A model generated the notes under the pieces. The model did not search any database, was not told the origin of the DNA, and saw only the letters and a list, made by a program, of their open reading frames with translations. A stretch of 64,000 nt of DNA from Ostrinia nubilalis (Eukaryota > Arthropoda > Insecta > Lepidoptera > Crambidae). Position 1 is the first letter of the stretch. The number at the start of each line of letters is the position of its first letter. The stretch is from NCBI RefSeq assembly GCF_963855985.1, contig NC_087112.1:7380501-7444500 (forward strand). Reading direction: 5' to 3'. Positions 55,650 to 64,000 of this stretch are shown here, piece after piece. The position numbers were made by a program, and so were the translations under genes.

Positions 55650-56355
55650 TAAAATCGTAAAGTATAGTTTAGACATTATTAACAGCAAAGGGCGCTATGG
55701 TCTGCCACCCACGGATTATAAATAACATTGTTAGTTACAATCAATGGCTGGCAACACCAAAGCGAGCTAAATTGGGGGCTAAATTAATAAAGAGTAGCTC
55801 GTTCAAACTTTGCTCATAACGCTCGGGCGCTCGTTATTTGTGCGCTCAATTCTGCGATTTAGAGCTGCCTAAAGTTATTGGAGCCATGTCAATGAGTGAT
55901 TAAAAGGAATGGTTATATTTTTGACCTTGTCATTTATTACATTTATTAGTACTTTATCATACTATAGTTTTAAAATAGCTTGTAAAAAAGTTGTTATCAC
56001 TAACTCATACCCTATGAATCGTCAATGTTATAAATAAATATCAATATCATATCTATGTTTGCATTCATAGATTCATCTCTATTACTGTTAGAAATTTGTT
56101 TGAATTTCCGTATTCAAACTAATTAGAAGCCACTTTTTCTATGGTGAGAGACATATGAGTATTTTTACAGACCGATTCTTATTCGTGACCTCCTTATTAA
56201 TAAAAATTACACAATTTGAAGTGACCATTAACGTGGAAAAAGTTTCAGTCAAAAATTTTATTACACTTTCGAAGAAAATGTCCAAGAATTTTTAATCTCT
56301 TAAGACCTTTTAAAAGATTTTTCAATTAATTTTGTTCGTCTAAACATTCTTGTAA
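55650..56355. other. No gene seen
   Basis: AT-rich, unassigned. Confidence 0.4.
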
Positions 56356-56406
56356 GACGCCCACGTTGAGCGCCAACGAGAAATTGGCGCCCAACGTGTG
56401 GGTGTC
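56356..56406. repeat. GGCGCC hairpin with tRNA-Lys PBS-like sequence
   Basis: GACGCCCACGTTGAGCGCCA A pairs with TTGGCGCCCAACGTGTGGGT GTC around the loop CGAGAAA. TGGCGCCCAACGTGTGGG (56385-56402) is close to a tRNA-Lys primer-binding site, as at 8116. Confidence 0.65.
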
Positions 56407-57057
56407 CTTAAAATACATTATTGATTCATTTCATATTTATAAAACGTATTTTATTAATATTTTAAATATGAACGTTTCAATTACCAAGCTTAAATGAATT
56501 CATTGCAAAAGCAGAAATAAATCAGCTTTTCGATAACAGAAATTATTAATTTCAAAACCAATCTGTTGTGCTTATTTCAAATATTCCGAGAGAAGTAATA
56601 TTAACTGGTATTGCAACCAGTGGGCAGTTGCGTAGGCTGTGATTACCGAAGTTTTGAAGTGGAAGGATAAGCACTATGATATTGATATTTATTTATAACA
56701 TTGACTATTCACTTCAGCTAATTTGTAACAGTAAAACTCGAAATCCTTTCAATGAAAATATCAAAACAAATCTTAAAAGGTTCTTCTTAAAAACATCACA
56801 ATGTTTCTTGTGTATTTAAATTATTATCATGAACTTTATCCGTAAATAATAAAAGCCGTAGGTACAGCACTTTAATTTATGCGCCCGTCTATAATATTTG
56901 TGGGTAATTTAACTTTGTTCTTCAGAGGCACGTAATCTGTTGGTCCAATTAAACCTTATAAAACGCTTACAGAAACTCATAAACTCATAACCCACACATT
57001 GAAAACTTTTTAATAAAGGAAAACTACTTTAATTGATTATAGCTCTAGCACTTAACT
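56407..57057. other. No gene seen
   Basis: AT-rich, unassigned. Confidence 0.4.
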
Positions 57058-57130
57058 CAGCCAGTGCCTGAGGTATGAGCGGCACGGGAGGGTGTTTTTT
57101 ATTACGTCAAATGTCATCTAGACTTCAAAT
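57058..57130. repeat. Dispersed repeat shared with 24700-24770
   Basis: CAGTGCCTGAGGTATGAGCG, GCACGGGAGGGTG and GTCAAATGTCATC match the 24.7-kb copy. Confidence 0.6.
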
Positions 57131-57147
57131 TCCTATGCTCTGTCACG

Positions 57148-57432
57148 TTATCGTCATCATCATTTCTGCCATAGGACGTTCACTGCTGAACATAGGCCTC
57201 CCCCAAATCCCCCAATGCTTTCCATGTTACCCGGTTGGTAGCGGCCTGCGTCTAGCGCTTCCCCGTTACCTTTACGATGTCGTCGGTCCACCTTGTGGGT
57301 GGACGTCCCACGCTGCGTTTTCCGGTACGCGGCCTCCATTCCAGAACCTTGCTGCCCCATCGGCCGTCAGTTCTGCGTACTATGTGCCCTGCCCATTGCC
57401 ACTTCAGCTTGCTAATCCGTCCATTGATACGC
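57148..57432 (-). pseudogene. RTE LINE ORF2 C-terminus, longest 3' fragment
   Basis: The minus strand covers a KLKWQWAGH-type start, then GRWGSK, the inverse of GACGTCCCACGCTGCGTTTT, DDIVKV and the terminal codons, with (ATG)n at 57148-57158. An eight-base duplication (ATCCCCCA twice near 57210) breaks the frame. Confidence 0.75.
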
Positions 57433-57937
57433 GTAGGTGGGCCTTGGAAATGGTACGAGTATATCGATGTATCATTTTTTCACATTGCCTGACAGGGTTG
57501 ATTAAAAGGCTAGTTTTATAAATAACCGTGAAAACTTTTTACGTATTTTGGGACCCATTCGTGTTAGATATTTTTAGAATGTTATTTAGAATAGAATAGG
57601 TACACTAACGTAGTAAAGGATATTCGTGTCAAGTCTGATGAATGGCGCCAAAAATAGGATTCGCTGCGATAGACACCTGCCTGAACAAAAAGCTTATTTT
57701 TAGAAAGTGACTCAACATTTTCTGTAGTTCAAGGTGGCGTAACACGCAGGTGCAAAGCTGAAAGTTTATTTTGACAAGATGACAGCATAATTATTAGCCC
57801 TTCAAGGGCTGATTTTTCAATCGTCAGCTATCTTTTATCTTAAGAATAAACTTGTCATTTTGACATCATCTCCTACTGAAACTGTCAATGTGCCAAACTT
57901 ATTCTTCAGAGGGCTGAGTTTGTTTTTTTTAAAGGTG
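57433..57937. other. Mostly unassigned; possible MITE half
   Basis: AAGTTTATTTTGACAAGATG and AAGAATAAACTTGTCATTTT (57769, 57841) are loosely inverted around CCTTCAAGGGCTGATTTTTC; a weak foldback. Confidence 0.35.
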
Positions 57938-58115
57938 ACTGACTGACATAGTGATCTATCAACGCACAACCCAAACCACTGGACGGATCAGGCTAAAATT
58001 TGACATGCAGGTAGATGTTATGACGTAGGCATCTGCTAAGAAAGGATTTTACGAAACTCTACCCCTAAGTGGGTAAAACGGGATCCACGCGTACGAAGTC
58101 GCGGGCGGCTGCTAA
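57938..58115 (+). mobile_element. Helitron ending CTAA
   Basis: GTGACTGACTGACATAGTG, CTACCCCTAAGTGGGTAAAA, ACGAAGTCGCGGGCGGCTGC, then CTAA rather than CTAG (both fit CTRR). Confidence 0.75.
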
Positions 58116-58582
58116 TTAAAATATACTTTCTTGTTAAAATTAATAAAATAATAAAGGTTAAAGCAACATAAAAAATTATTTGTTAAAATTCGTGGAATGA
58201 ACACGACTTCCAGCTTAACGAAACCGTTCGTTCAAATTTTTAAAACGGGGATTCCCGCAGCCGATTGAAAACTCAAAGTCGGATTACGAATATCTGCGTT
58301 GTACAGGCAGGACCAATACATTTACAATTTGTACCTTATTGCGTCGAAATAAAGTCAGAAATGCGGTACAGGAAGCCTGCCACGTTTCACAGAAATGGAG
58401 AGAATAACGTGCGTGGGTAGATGTTACACATGTTGAATTCGGTATTGTGGAGATTTGAGTTTTCAATGTTGAAATATTTTCACAATGCGTTGACTGCTTT
58501 ATTTTAATTAAAGGCTTACAATACAACAACCGCAAAGCGAAATTTAATATAGCCTAATTTCCTTTAATTTTTGGTAAGCTTT
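58116..58582. other. No gene seen
   Basis: AT-rich, unassigned. Confidence 0.4.
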
Positions 58583-58612
58583 ACGCCCGTATTCACAAAC
58601 GATGCTTGCTTA
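58583..58612. mobile_element. MITE, CGCCCGTATTCACAAAC-TIR family, terminal fragment
   Basis: CGCCCGTATTCACAAACGATGCTTGCTTAAG matches one terminus of the family, then homology stops (GGCGATTAGAGTC). The rest of the copy is missing. Confidence 0.65.
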
Positions 58613-59083
58613 AGGCGATTAGAGTCCTCAATGACCTTGGGCGTTTGACCTTCACGCCGCGAGCAACACCCGCGTACCCCGCACCAAAAACTCCGATTTG
58701 ACACCGATCAAAAATACACGGGCATAGGTAGATACAGAATAGAAGCTCTTTCTTCATACATTACTGCCTATTATTTTAAACTTAAATTGATGAACCTTGA
58801 TGTCGGTGTCATTTAACTCAGGCGTAAAGGTATTTAATAAAAATAACAAAATCCATGAACATTTTGTACGGGATAAAATTTTATTTTATTTTTCGTAAAT
58901 TTTCTAATGCTTTTGTCGGTTCAGTCGTTCTCGAAATTTGAACAAACCCGACTTTATTACAAGCTTTTATTTAGCTTGCAATTTATGATGTATGTATGTA
59001 GGTAACTACATAAATGTTTGTTCGGGTGGAATCTTGCAAGCTGAATTAGTTAGACCAACTTCCTGACGACAACTAGGCTAGAT
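58613..59083. other. No gene seen
   Basis: AT-rich, unassigned; no continuation of the truncated MITE at 58583. Confidence 0.4.
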
Positions 59084-59120
59084 GACAAAATTTCAATTAT
59101 TTGTCCGTCAGACAGATAAT

Positions 59121-59327
59121 TAGAAAATATTAGACTCATATTTTTTATTTTCTTTCATAATTAAATAATAACAGTGCTACATCGAGTTGAAATGGCGCGA
59201 TACGCCACGCTTGAGTAGAAGTTTTACTCAAATGTGACGTCACGCGAGATTTCAACTCAATATAATACTGTAATTATTCGATAATGGAAAAAATTAAAAA
59301 AATATGAGTCTAATATTTTCTAATTAC
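59121..59327. mobile_element. Palindromic MITE inside the left arm
   Basis: TTAGAAAATATTAGACTCAT and ATGAGTCTAATATTTTCTAA are perfect inverted ends; inner GTTGAAATGGCGCG and ATTTCAACTC continue the fold. It interrupts the arm of the larger element, so it is younger. Confidence 0.8.
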
Positions 59328-59524
59328 ACTAGTTTACAAGGTTTTTTACCCAGAGATGAAACTGATATGTATCGTTAGAGTTATTAACCCTTACTTAAAA
59401 AGTGAACTTAGAAAAAATTTAGGACGTCAAATTTTGTGAATATTGATTATATTAATTTTTATCATATTTATACATTTATCTCTAAAAACAACCAAAAATG
59501 AGTCGTGTTACTCCTACTTTTATA

Positions 59525-60102
59525 CTAATTAGTATCAGTTTCCCTTATTATAGACCAACAGCAATCCGCTAACATATTTTTAACCCAAATTCCTTGGTAT
59601 CTTTCCTCAAAAACCTTCAAATCCTGGTGAAACCTTTCGCCATGCTTAACACTCACGCTTCCCAGGTTCTCAGGAAAAAAATTGAGGTGAGAATGTAAAA
59701 AATGAATTTTTAACGACTTATTCACACCCATTCTTTGGTAATTCCTCAATAATTAGGAAACAATTTCTGCATAATTCTCAGATAAATTTATAGTTTCCCA
59801 GGAAACTTTTCAGTACTACTTTAAATGAATACCAAGCATCTTTCCCTTACTGGAATTACGGGTAATGACGGCTAAAGAACTCCTTCAGATTGCAGCACAG
59901 GTTTTGTGACTGATGCAACATCAGGATATTGTATGTTCTTGGTTTTTGTTGTTAAAACCTGTAGTTTCAGTGAGACAGAAGTAACAGTCATTAGTGTGAT
60001 TTGTTGGTTCTCTCCATAACATTGGGGTGCCGAATTCTTTTTCCTGCAGCCTAGTGCAATAATGTACTTCTCAAATTTTCGCACACTACACCAGGAACCC
60101 AT
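59525..60102 (-). pseudogene. Relic of a transposon-associated conserved protein
   Basis: Two minus-strand pieces in different frames. The downstream one (59749-59525) reads NKSLKIHFLHSHLNFFPENL, GSVSVKHGERFHQDLKVFEE, RYQGIWVKNMLADCCWSI. I recognise the HFLHSHL...GERFHQD...RYQG pattern from multicopy proteins in invertebrate genomes but cannot name the family. The upstream piece (60102-59872) is low-quality open frame. Lying between TIRs suggests it belongs to the element. No intact start or full domain. Confidence 0.55.
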
Positions 60103-60708
60103 TTTTTATCAGGTTTGTTACCGAGATTAGAAAGTAATAGATAGGCCCGTTTTACGGTCTTAGTGATTGGTTTCTTTTTTTTTTGACAATATAATTTGAC
60201 CACAAACATAGCAAAAGTTATTTGGGCTTAATTTACACTGCCTTGGTGATATTTTAAAACAAGTGAAAATGTTAAAATAATACTTAAACGCAATTAAAAT
60301 AAAGCAGAAACTCCGACACGGCTAACAAGACAGCTTACTTAGGTTAATGTGGATTTCTCAAAAACTAGACGTGATAAAAATATGAGACATATATTTTTGT
60401 AATAAGGGGGCTGGTAGAAAACACATCCAATATAAATTATCTTTGGGTAAAAGAAAATCTTTTTTTTTGTAAACTAGTGTTATCTGTCTGACGGACTAAA
60501 TAGAATTTCGATTTCATTACCCAGTCATCATCCCTATTGGAACGCATTAGTACCTAGTATTGTCTATGGCCTAAAAAAGCAAATGTTTCTGCTTTTGTCT
60601 ATTGTCATTCTCTCTGTGTCACTTATGAAGAATAAACTGAAAATGTATTTGTCTTTTTATTAGAAATCCTTCATCAATTGATTGAGTTAAAATTTCGGAT
60701 ATACATGT

Positions 60709-62312
60709 AATGAGGATCATTTCGATTTTTAGCTGTGAATGCAGATTTATAGGGCTAAGAAATCCTTAATACACAGTCCAAAAATTTTTGTTCTACGACA
60801 AAAATTGACGAAGTTATGGCCAAATTACTAAAAAAGTTCACTGACCGCCCGGCGCGAAGACGATGACGTCACTATATCCGATCCGAACGCTGCCGGCGTA
60901 CTGCGTGGATAGAAAATATTTTTTTCTAGCTAAACTATCAGTTCTAGAGAAAAACTTGTAATGACATTTATTCATCAGAATAAAGTAAGCTATCGATAGG
61001 TAATTTTTAAAAATAGAAATTGTGAAAAATAACGCAAAAAATCCATACGCTCATACGATTCAATGGAACGCAGAGACGCGATTGGGGTCTCCGCGGTGGT
61101 ATATTTGGTGATTTATTCAAATAAAGTGTTCATAAGTGTTGTTAGAGTCATATCTTCGTCCAAGTAAAATATAAAAATGTATAAGTTTTAATTTATTTAT
61201 TTCTAACAATACGGTATAGCTGAGGCAGATACACTCTGCCTAGGCTTCAAGACATTGCTATGAAGATCATTTCAATGTACACGCAATACCTACCTGTTAT
61301 TTAGTTTTTCTGAGTTAAACCTACGTACCTACCTATCTATTCGCCGTTCCCATGGGCGGGCCAGCTGCTGCAGGAAAGGACAGCTGCTCCCTCCTGGAAA
61401 TCTATTTAATCTTAGCCTAGAAGCCGGGTATGACTTGACCCCCTCCCCCTCCTCTCCGCAGGTCATAAGCTGGGCATGGCTTGCCCCTCCCCCCAGGCCA
61501 TAAGCATAAGCTGGATATGACTCCCCTTCGGCCAGAAGCTGGGTATGACACCCCCCCCCATGACAGAAATGCCAGAAACTGGGTATGACTTGACCCCCCC
61601 CCCTCCCCCCAGGCCAGAAGCTGGGTAAGGCTAGCCCCTCCCCCCAGCCCATAAGCATAAGCTAGGTATGACTCCCCCTCGGCCAGAAGCTGGGTACGAC
61701 TTACCCCCCAGGCCAGAAACTGGGTATGACTTGCCTCTCCCCCCCTCCCACCAAGGCCAGAAGCTGGGTAAGGCTTGCCCCTCCCCCCAGGCTATAAGCT
61801 GGGTATGACTTATCCCCCCCCCCCCCCCCAGGCCAGAAACTGGGTATTAGCATCATATTATGTATTATTATGTTCAATACAAACAATCATTAAGTTACAC
61901 TCACCCCAACCGCGTCTCCGCATTGCATCGAATCCTATGAAAATGTGATTTTTGGACATAGCGATGCTTATTTTTCACAATTTTTATTTTTAAAAATTAC
62001 TGGTCGATAGGTTACTTTATTTTGATGAATAAATGTTATTAAAAGTTTTTTTCTAAAACTGATAGTTTAGCTGGAAAAAAATATTTTCTATCCCAATAGT
62101 ACGCCGGCTGCGCTCGATTCGGATATAGTGACGTCACGCGGCCCTGCGTACGTTGACTTTTAGCGGCAAAAACGGCCTATGTTTATTATTTAATATCTTC
62201 GTAAGTAATGGTCCGATTTGGATAATTCAAAAAGATGTATCTTTCTTATGTCTTAAAGATTAACTTAGATACTAGTTTTATTGCATTTTCTACAACAGTA
62301 CTGATCCTCATT
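60709..62312. mobile_element. 1.6-kb element with ~400-bp inverted arms
   Basis: AATGAGGATCA at the left and TGATCCTCATT at the right are the ends. Arms 60709-61092 and 61901-62312 pair over much of their length, e.g. GACGTCACTATATCCGATCC, GATAGAAAATATTTTTTTCT, CTAAACTATCAGTT, AACATTTATTCATCA-like. The centre is a C-rich minisatellite and AT-rich sequence. No transposase. Confidence 0.8.
61430..61850. repeat. C-rich minisatellite in the element core
   Basis: About a dozen degenerate copies of an approx. 30-40-base unit: AGGCCAGAAGCTGGGTATGA CTTGCCCCTCCCCCC. Long C runs (up to 14 C near 61816). The long open frames across it are low-complexity artefacts. Confidence 0.85.
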
Positions 62313-62853
62313 CGGGTGACAATGCAATATTGTGATGACATGGAGCTGATCTGATGGTAGAGCTGGAATGCCAGTGGCCCCATAGCAACTCCGGGATTAA
62401 ACGATTCCGTCGAGTTTAGGCTCGTTTGATTTGTATTTATTTATTATTATACCTAAATAATTTCATTACAATTTTCTAAAAATGCACAAAAACTTAAAAA
62501 TCTTGAAAACGGTGATATTTTTACTGGGGTCAAAATTGGACGTTAGGGAGACCATGGGCGAGGCCTATCGATGGTTGAAGGGTTATCCATTGTTTTTGGG
62601 ACACCCTGTATAAGCAAGTACCTAATGTTATGTAAGTACGCTACTTTGAAAATCATGAGTCTTCAATTCTCTAAGGTAAACTGCAGGGTCTGATGATGGA
62701 GCTGGAATGTGGCCATAAGAATAGGCTAGTTTCTTATGTGCGATCGTCTACAGGGGAGAAGAGGTTTGGTTCACCGCAAAAGACTTTTGGTCCGTCAATT
62801 TTACATTATCAAAAAATATTGGACACAGGATATTTTTATTTGTCAATTAAACA
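62313..62853. other. No gene seen; small repeat piece
   Basis: TGATGGTAGAGCTGGAATG at 62352 recurs near 62694 (GATGATGGAGCTGGAATG). Otherwise unassigned. Confidence 0.4.
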
Positions 62854-63092
62854 AGTAATTACGAAGATATGATGCGATGAAATTCCGCGTGACGACACAA
62901 ATCGCCACATTTTTTAACATGCCTTGACGTCATGTGCCTCATCTTCAGAACTTTGGTGCGCTTCATCTCTTTAAATTTTCATAAGTTTAAAAATGTGAAA
63001 AATACATTTAGAGTTTGTTTTTGGTAAGTTCACCGACGGACTAATTCAAACTCTTGCTACTTTCTTGCTTTATCCACGAAACATCCCTATTC
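62854..63092. mobile_element. Repeat ending in ACCGACGGACTAATTCAAAC, copy 2
   Basis: ACAAGTAATTACGAAGATAT, TTCCGCGTGACG, GTGAAAAATACATTTAGAG, ACCGACGGACTAATTCAAAC, AAACATCCCTATTC follow the order of 30350-30598. Confidence 0.7.
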
Positions 63093-63510
63093 TTCGAAAT
63101 TATTACGATCTACAAACGGAAAATCTCTGCTACTACGCCGCAGTAAATTCCCCATCATAAATAAAAAGATTTTTTTTAAAACAAGCTCTTGTATGCTAAT
63201 AATTTTGGTTTCATGACATGCTCCTAAAATTCATCACCTTATAAGAGGATTTCAGTTTTTATCTGCGAAACTTTTTAATAATATAGGTACGTTTCATGGT
63301 TTGGTAATTTAGGGAAGTTTATTTGCACTTAACATGAAAAATATGGTATCAATGTACTGTGTACCTATGCACCTTCAGTGGCAACAACAAGGTCTACTGA
63401 GTACCTATAGTCTACTAAAGGCATGAAATAAATTAATTTCACTAAAAATTAAAACCAACTCCCTAACGACTCACCAAAAGGTAGGCTGCCACCGACTCCG
63501 AAAATGGCTA
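63093..63510. other. No gene seen
   Basis: AT-rich, unassigned. Confidence 0.4.
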
Positions 63511-63800
63511 ATTTTGTAATCAGTATCCAAATTTTTTAATAAGCTCTATAGAACAATTTAGTACCACTTTATCTTAATTTTTTTTAATGTGACAGGAGGC
63601 AAACGAGCAAACGGATCACCTGTTGGTAAATGATTACCGTCGCCCATAGACACCCGCAGACCCAGGGGCGTTACAGGTGTTATTTTTAATTGTGGTATTT
63701 TCGCGAAGAAACATATTGAAAATATAAATTGTTTTCTTCACGTAAATCGATTAAGTTACAGATTCTGACTAGCTCCTAATTTGGATACTGATTGCAAAGG
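63511..63800. mobile_element. MITE copy 2 (as 55255), interrupted by a short repeat
   Basis: TTTTGTAATCAGTATCCAAA and TTGGATACTGATTGCAAAGG match the 55255 element; the outermost TACAGG bases are lost. Confidence 0.7.
63589..63690 (+). mobile_element. Short repeat inserted in the MITE
   Basis: GTGACAGGAGGCAAACGAGC, GGATCACCTGTTGGTAAATG, ATTACCGTCGCCCATAGACA matches a widespread lepidopteran repeat. TTTTAAT lies on both sides, a likely target duplication. Confidence 0.7.
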
Positions 63801-64000
63801 CCTAGTAAACAAATAACGTAATAATTTTTCTACTTGTATTTATCTAGTGCAGTTGTTTTGGAGTCAATTATAGTTTTTTACACTAACAGATTCTATTCAG
63901 GTAGAAAATAGCGTCTGAGCGCGTCATAATTCAATTGTATCATCTGACTGCACGTACTCTATGAACAATTCTGACATAAAATCTATTGTCGAACAAAAGC
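63801..64000. other. No gene seen to window end
   Basis: AT-rich, unassigned. Confidence 0.4.

Larger units (their letters stand above)
59084..60545. mobile_element. TIR-bounded DNA element with relic ORF (about 1.46 kb)
   Basis: TTGTCCGTCAGACAGATAA (59101-59120) and CACTAGTTTACAAGGTTTTT (59327 onward) are together the inverse of AAACTAGTGTTATCTGTCTG ACGGAC at 60470-60495. The left arm is split by the smaller palindromic element 59121-59327. The interior carries a minus-strand relic protein. Confidence 0.7.

Noticed and set aside
57075..57521. 148-codon plus-strand frame
   Set aside because: It is antisense to the RTE LINE C-terminus at 57148-57432.
61329..61886. Gly/Trp-rich open frames of 61-109 codons
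   Set aside because: They are translations of the C-rich minisatellite.
1..64000. CRISPR array, rRNA genes, bacterial operons
   Set aside because: No regular spaced repeats of CRISPR type, no rRNA sequence and no bacterial gene structure; the window is eukaryotic.

Overview
The window looks like nuclear DNA of an insect, most probably a moth or butterfly (Lepidoptera). It is AT-rich and almost free of long open reading frames. It is packed with repeats I recognise from lepidopteran genomes: short non-autonomous Helitrons ending in GCGGGCGGAAAGCTAG, 3'-truncated RTE-type LINEs ending in (ATG)n, jockey-type LINE 3' ends, a tRNA-derived SINE, and many small inverted-repeat (MITE) elements. No species can be named from the sequence alone.

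Only one host gene is supported, on the minus strand and partial. Its first coding exon (17359-17526) encodes a clean signal peptide and an acidic/basic pro-region with one cysteine. Splicing across an intron of about 11 kb joins it in frame to a second exon (6169-6285) that carries a dibasic KR site. Later exons must lie left of position 1, and the 5' untranslated exon(s) lie right of 17526. The product looks like a secreted or prohormone-like protein whose family I cannot name with confidence.

The most interesting region is 16.5-17.5 kb. The first coding exon has been serially duplicated inside a purine-rich minisatellite. One further copy (16962-17080) matches over 119 bases with only two differences, both synonymous, and keeps its splice donor, but it has lost the signal peptide and the ATG. 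A third copy survives as about 14 bases next to a donor.

Layout: 0-6 kb is degenerate repeats and unannotated sequence left of exon 2. 6.2-17.4 kb is the big intron, filled with MITEs, Helitrons and hairpins. 17.5-64 kb is 5' flank or 5'-UTR intron made of transposon debris. Notable items there are an RTE reverse-transcriptase relic (18.4-19.4 kb), a jockey 3' end split by a 747-bp TIR element (25.9-27.4 kb), a ~1-kb tandem duplication (32.6-34.6 kb), an internally deleted piggyBac element (42.3-43.2 kb), a perfect 30-bp-arm hairpin (44.5 kb), a foldback element (49.8-50.2 kb), a nested TIR element with a relic ORF (59.1-60.5 kb) and a 1.6-kb long-arm inverted-repeat element with a C-rich minisatellite core (60.7-62.3 kb). 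I see no rRNA gene, functional tRNA gene or CRISPR array. All coordinates of element ends are by eye and may be off by a few bases.
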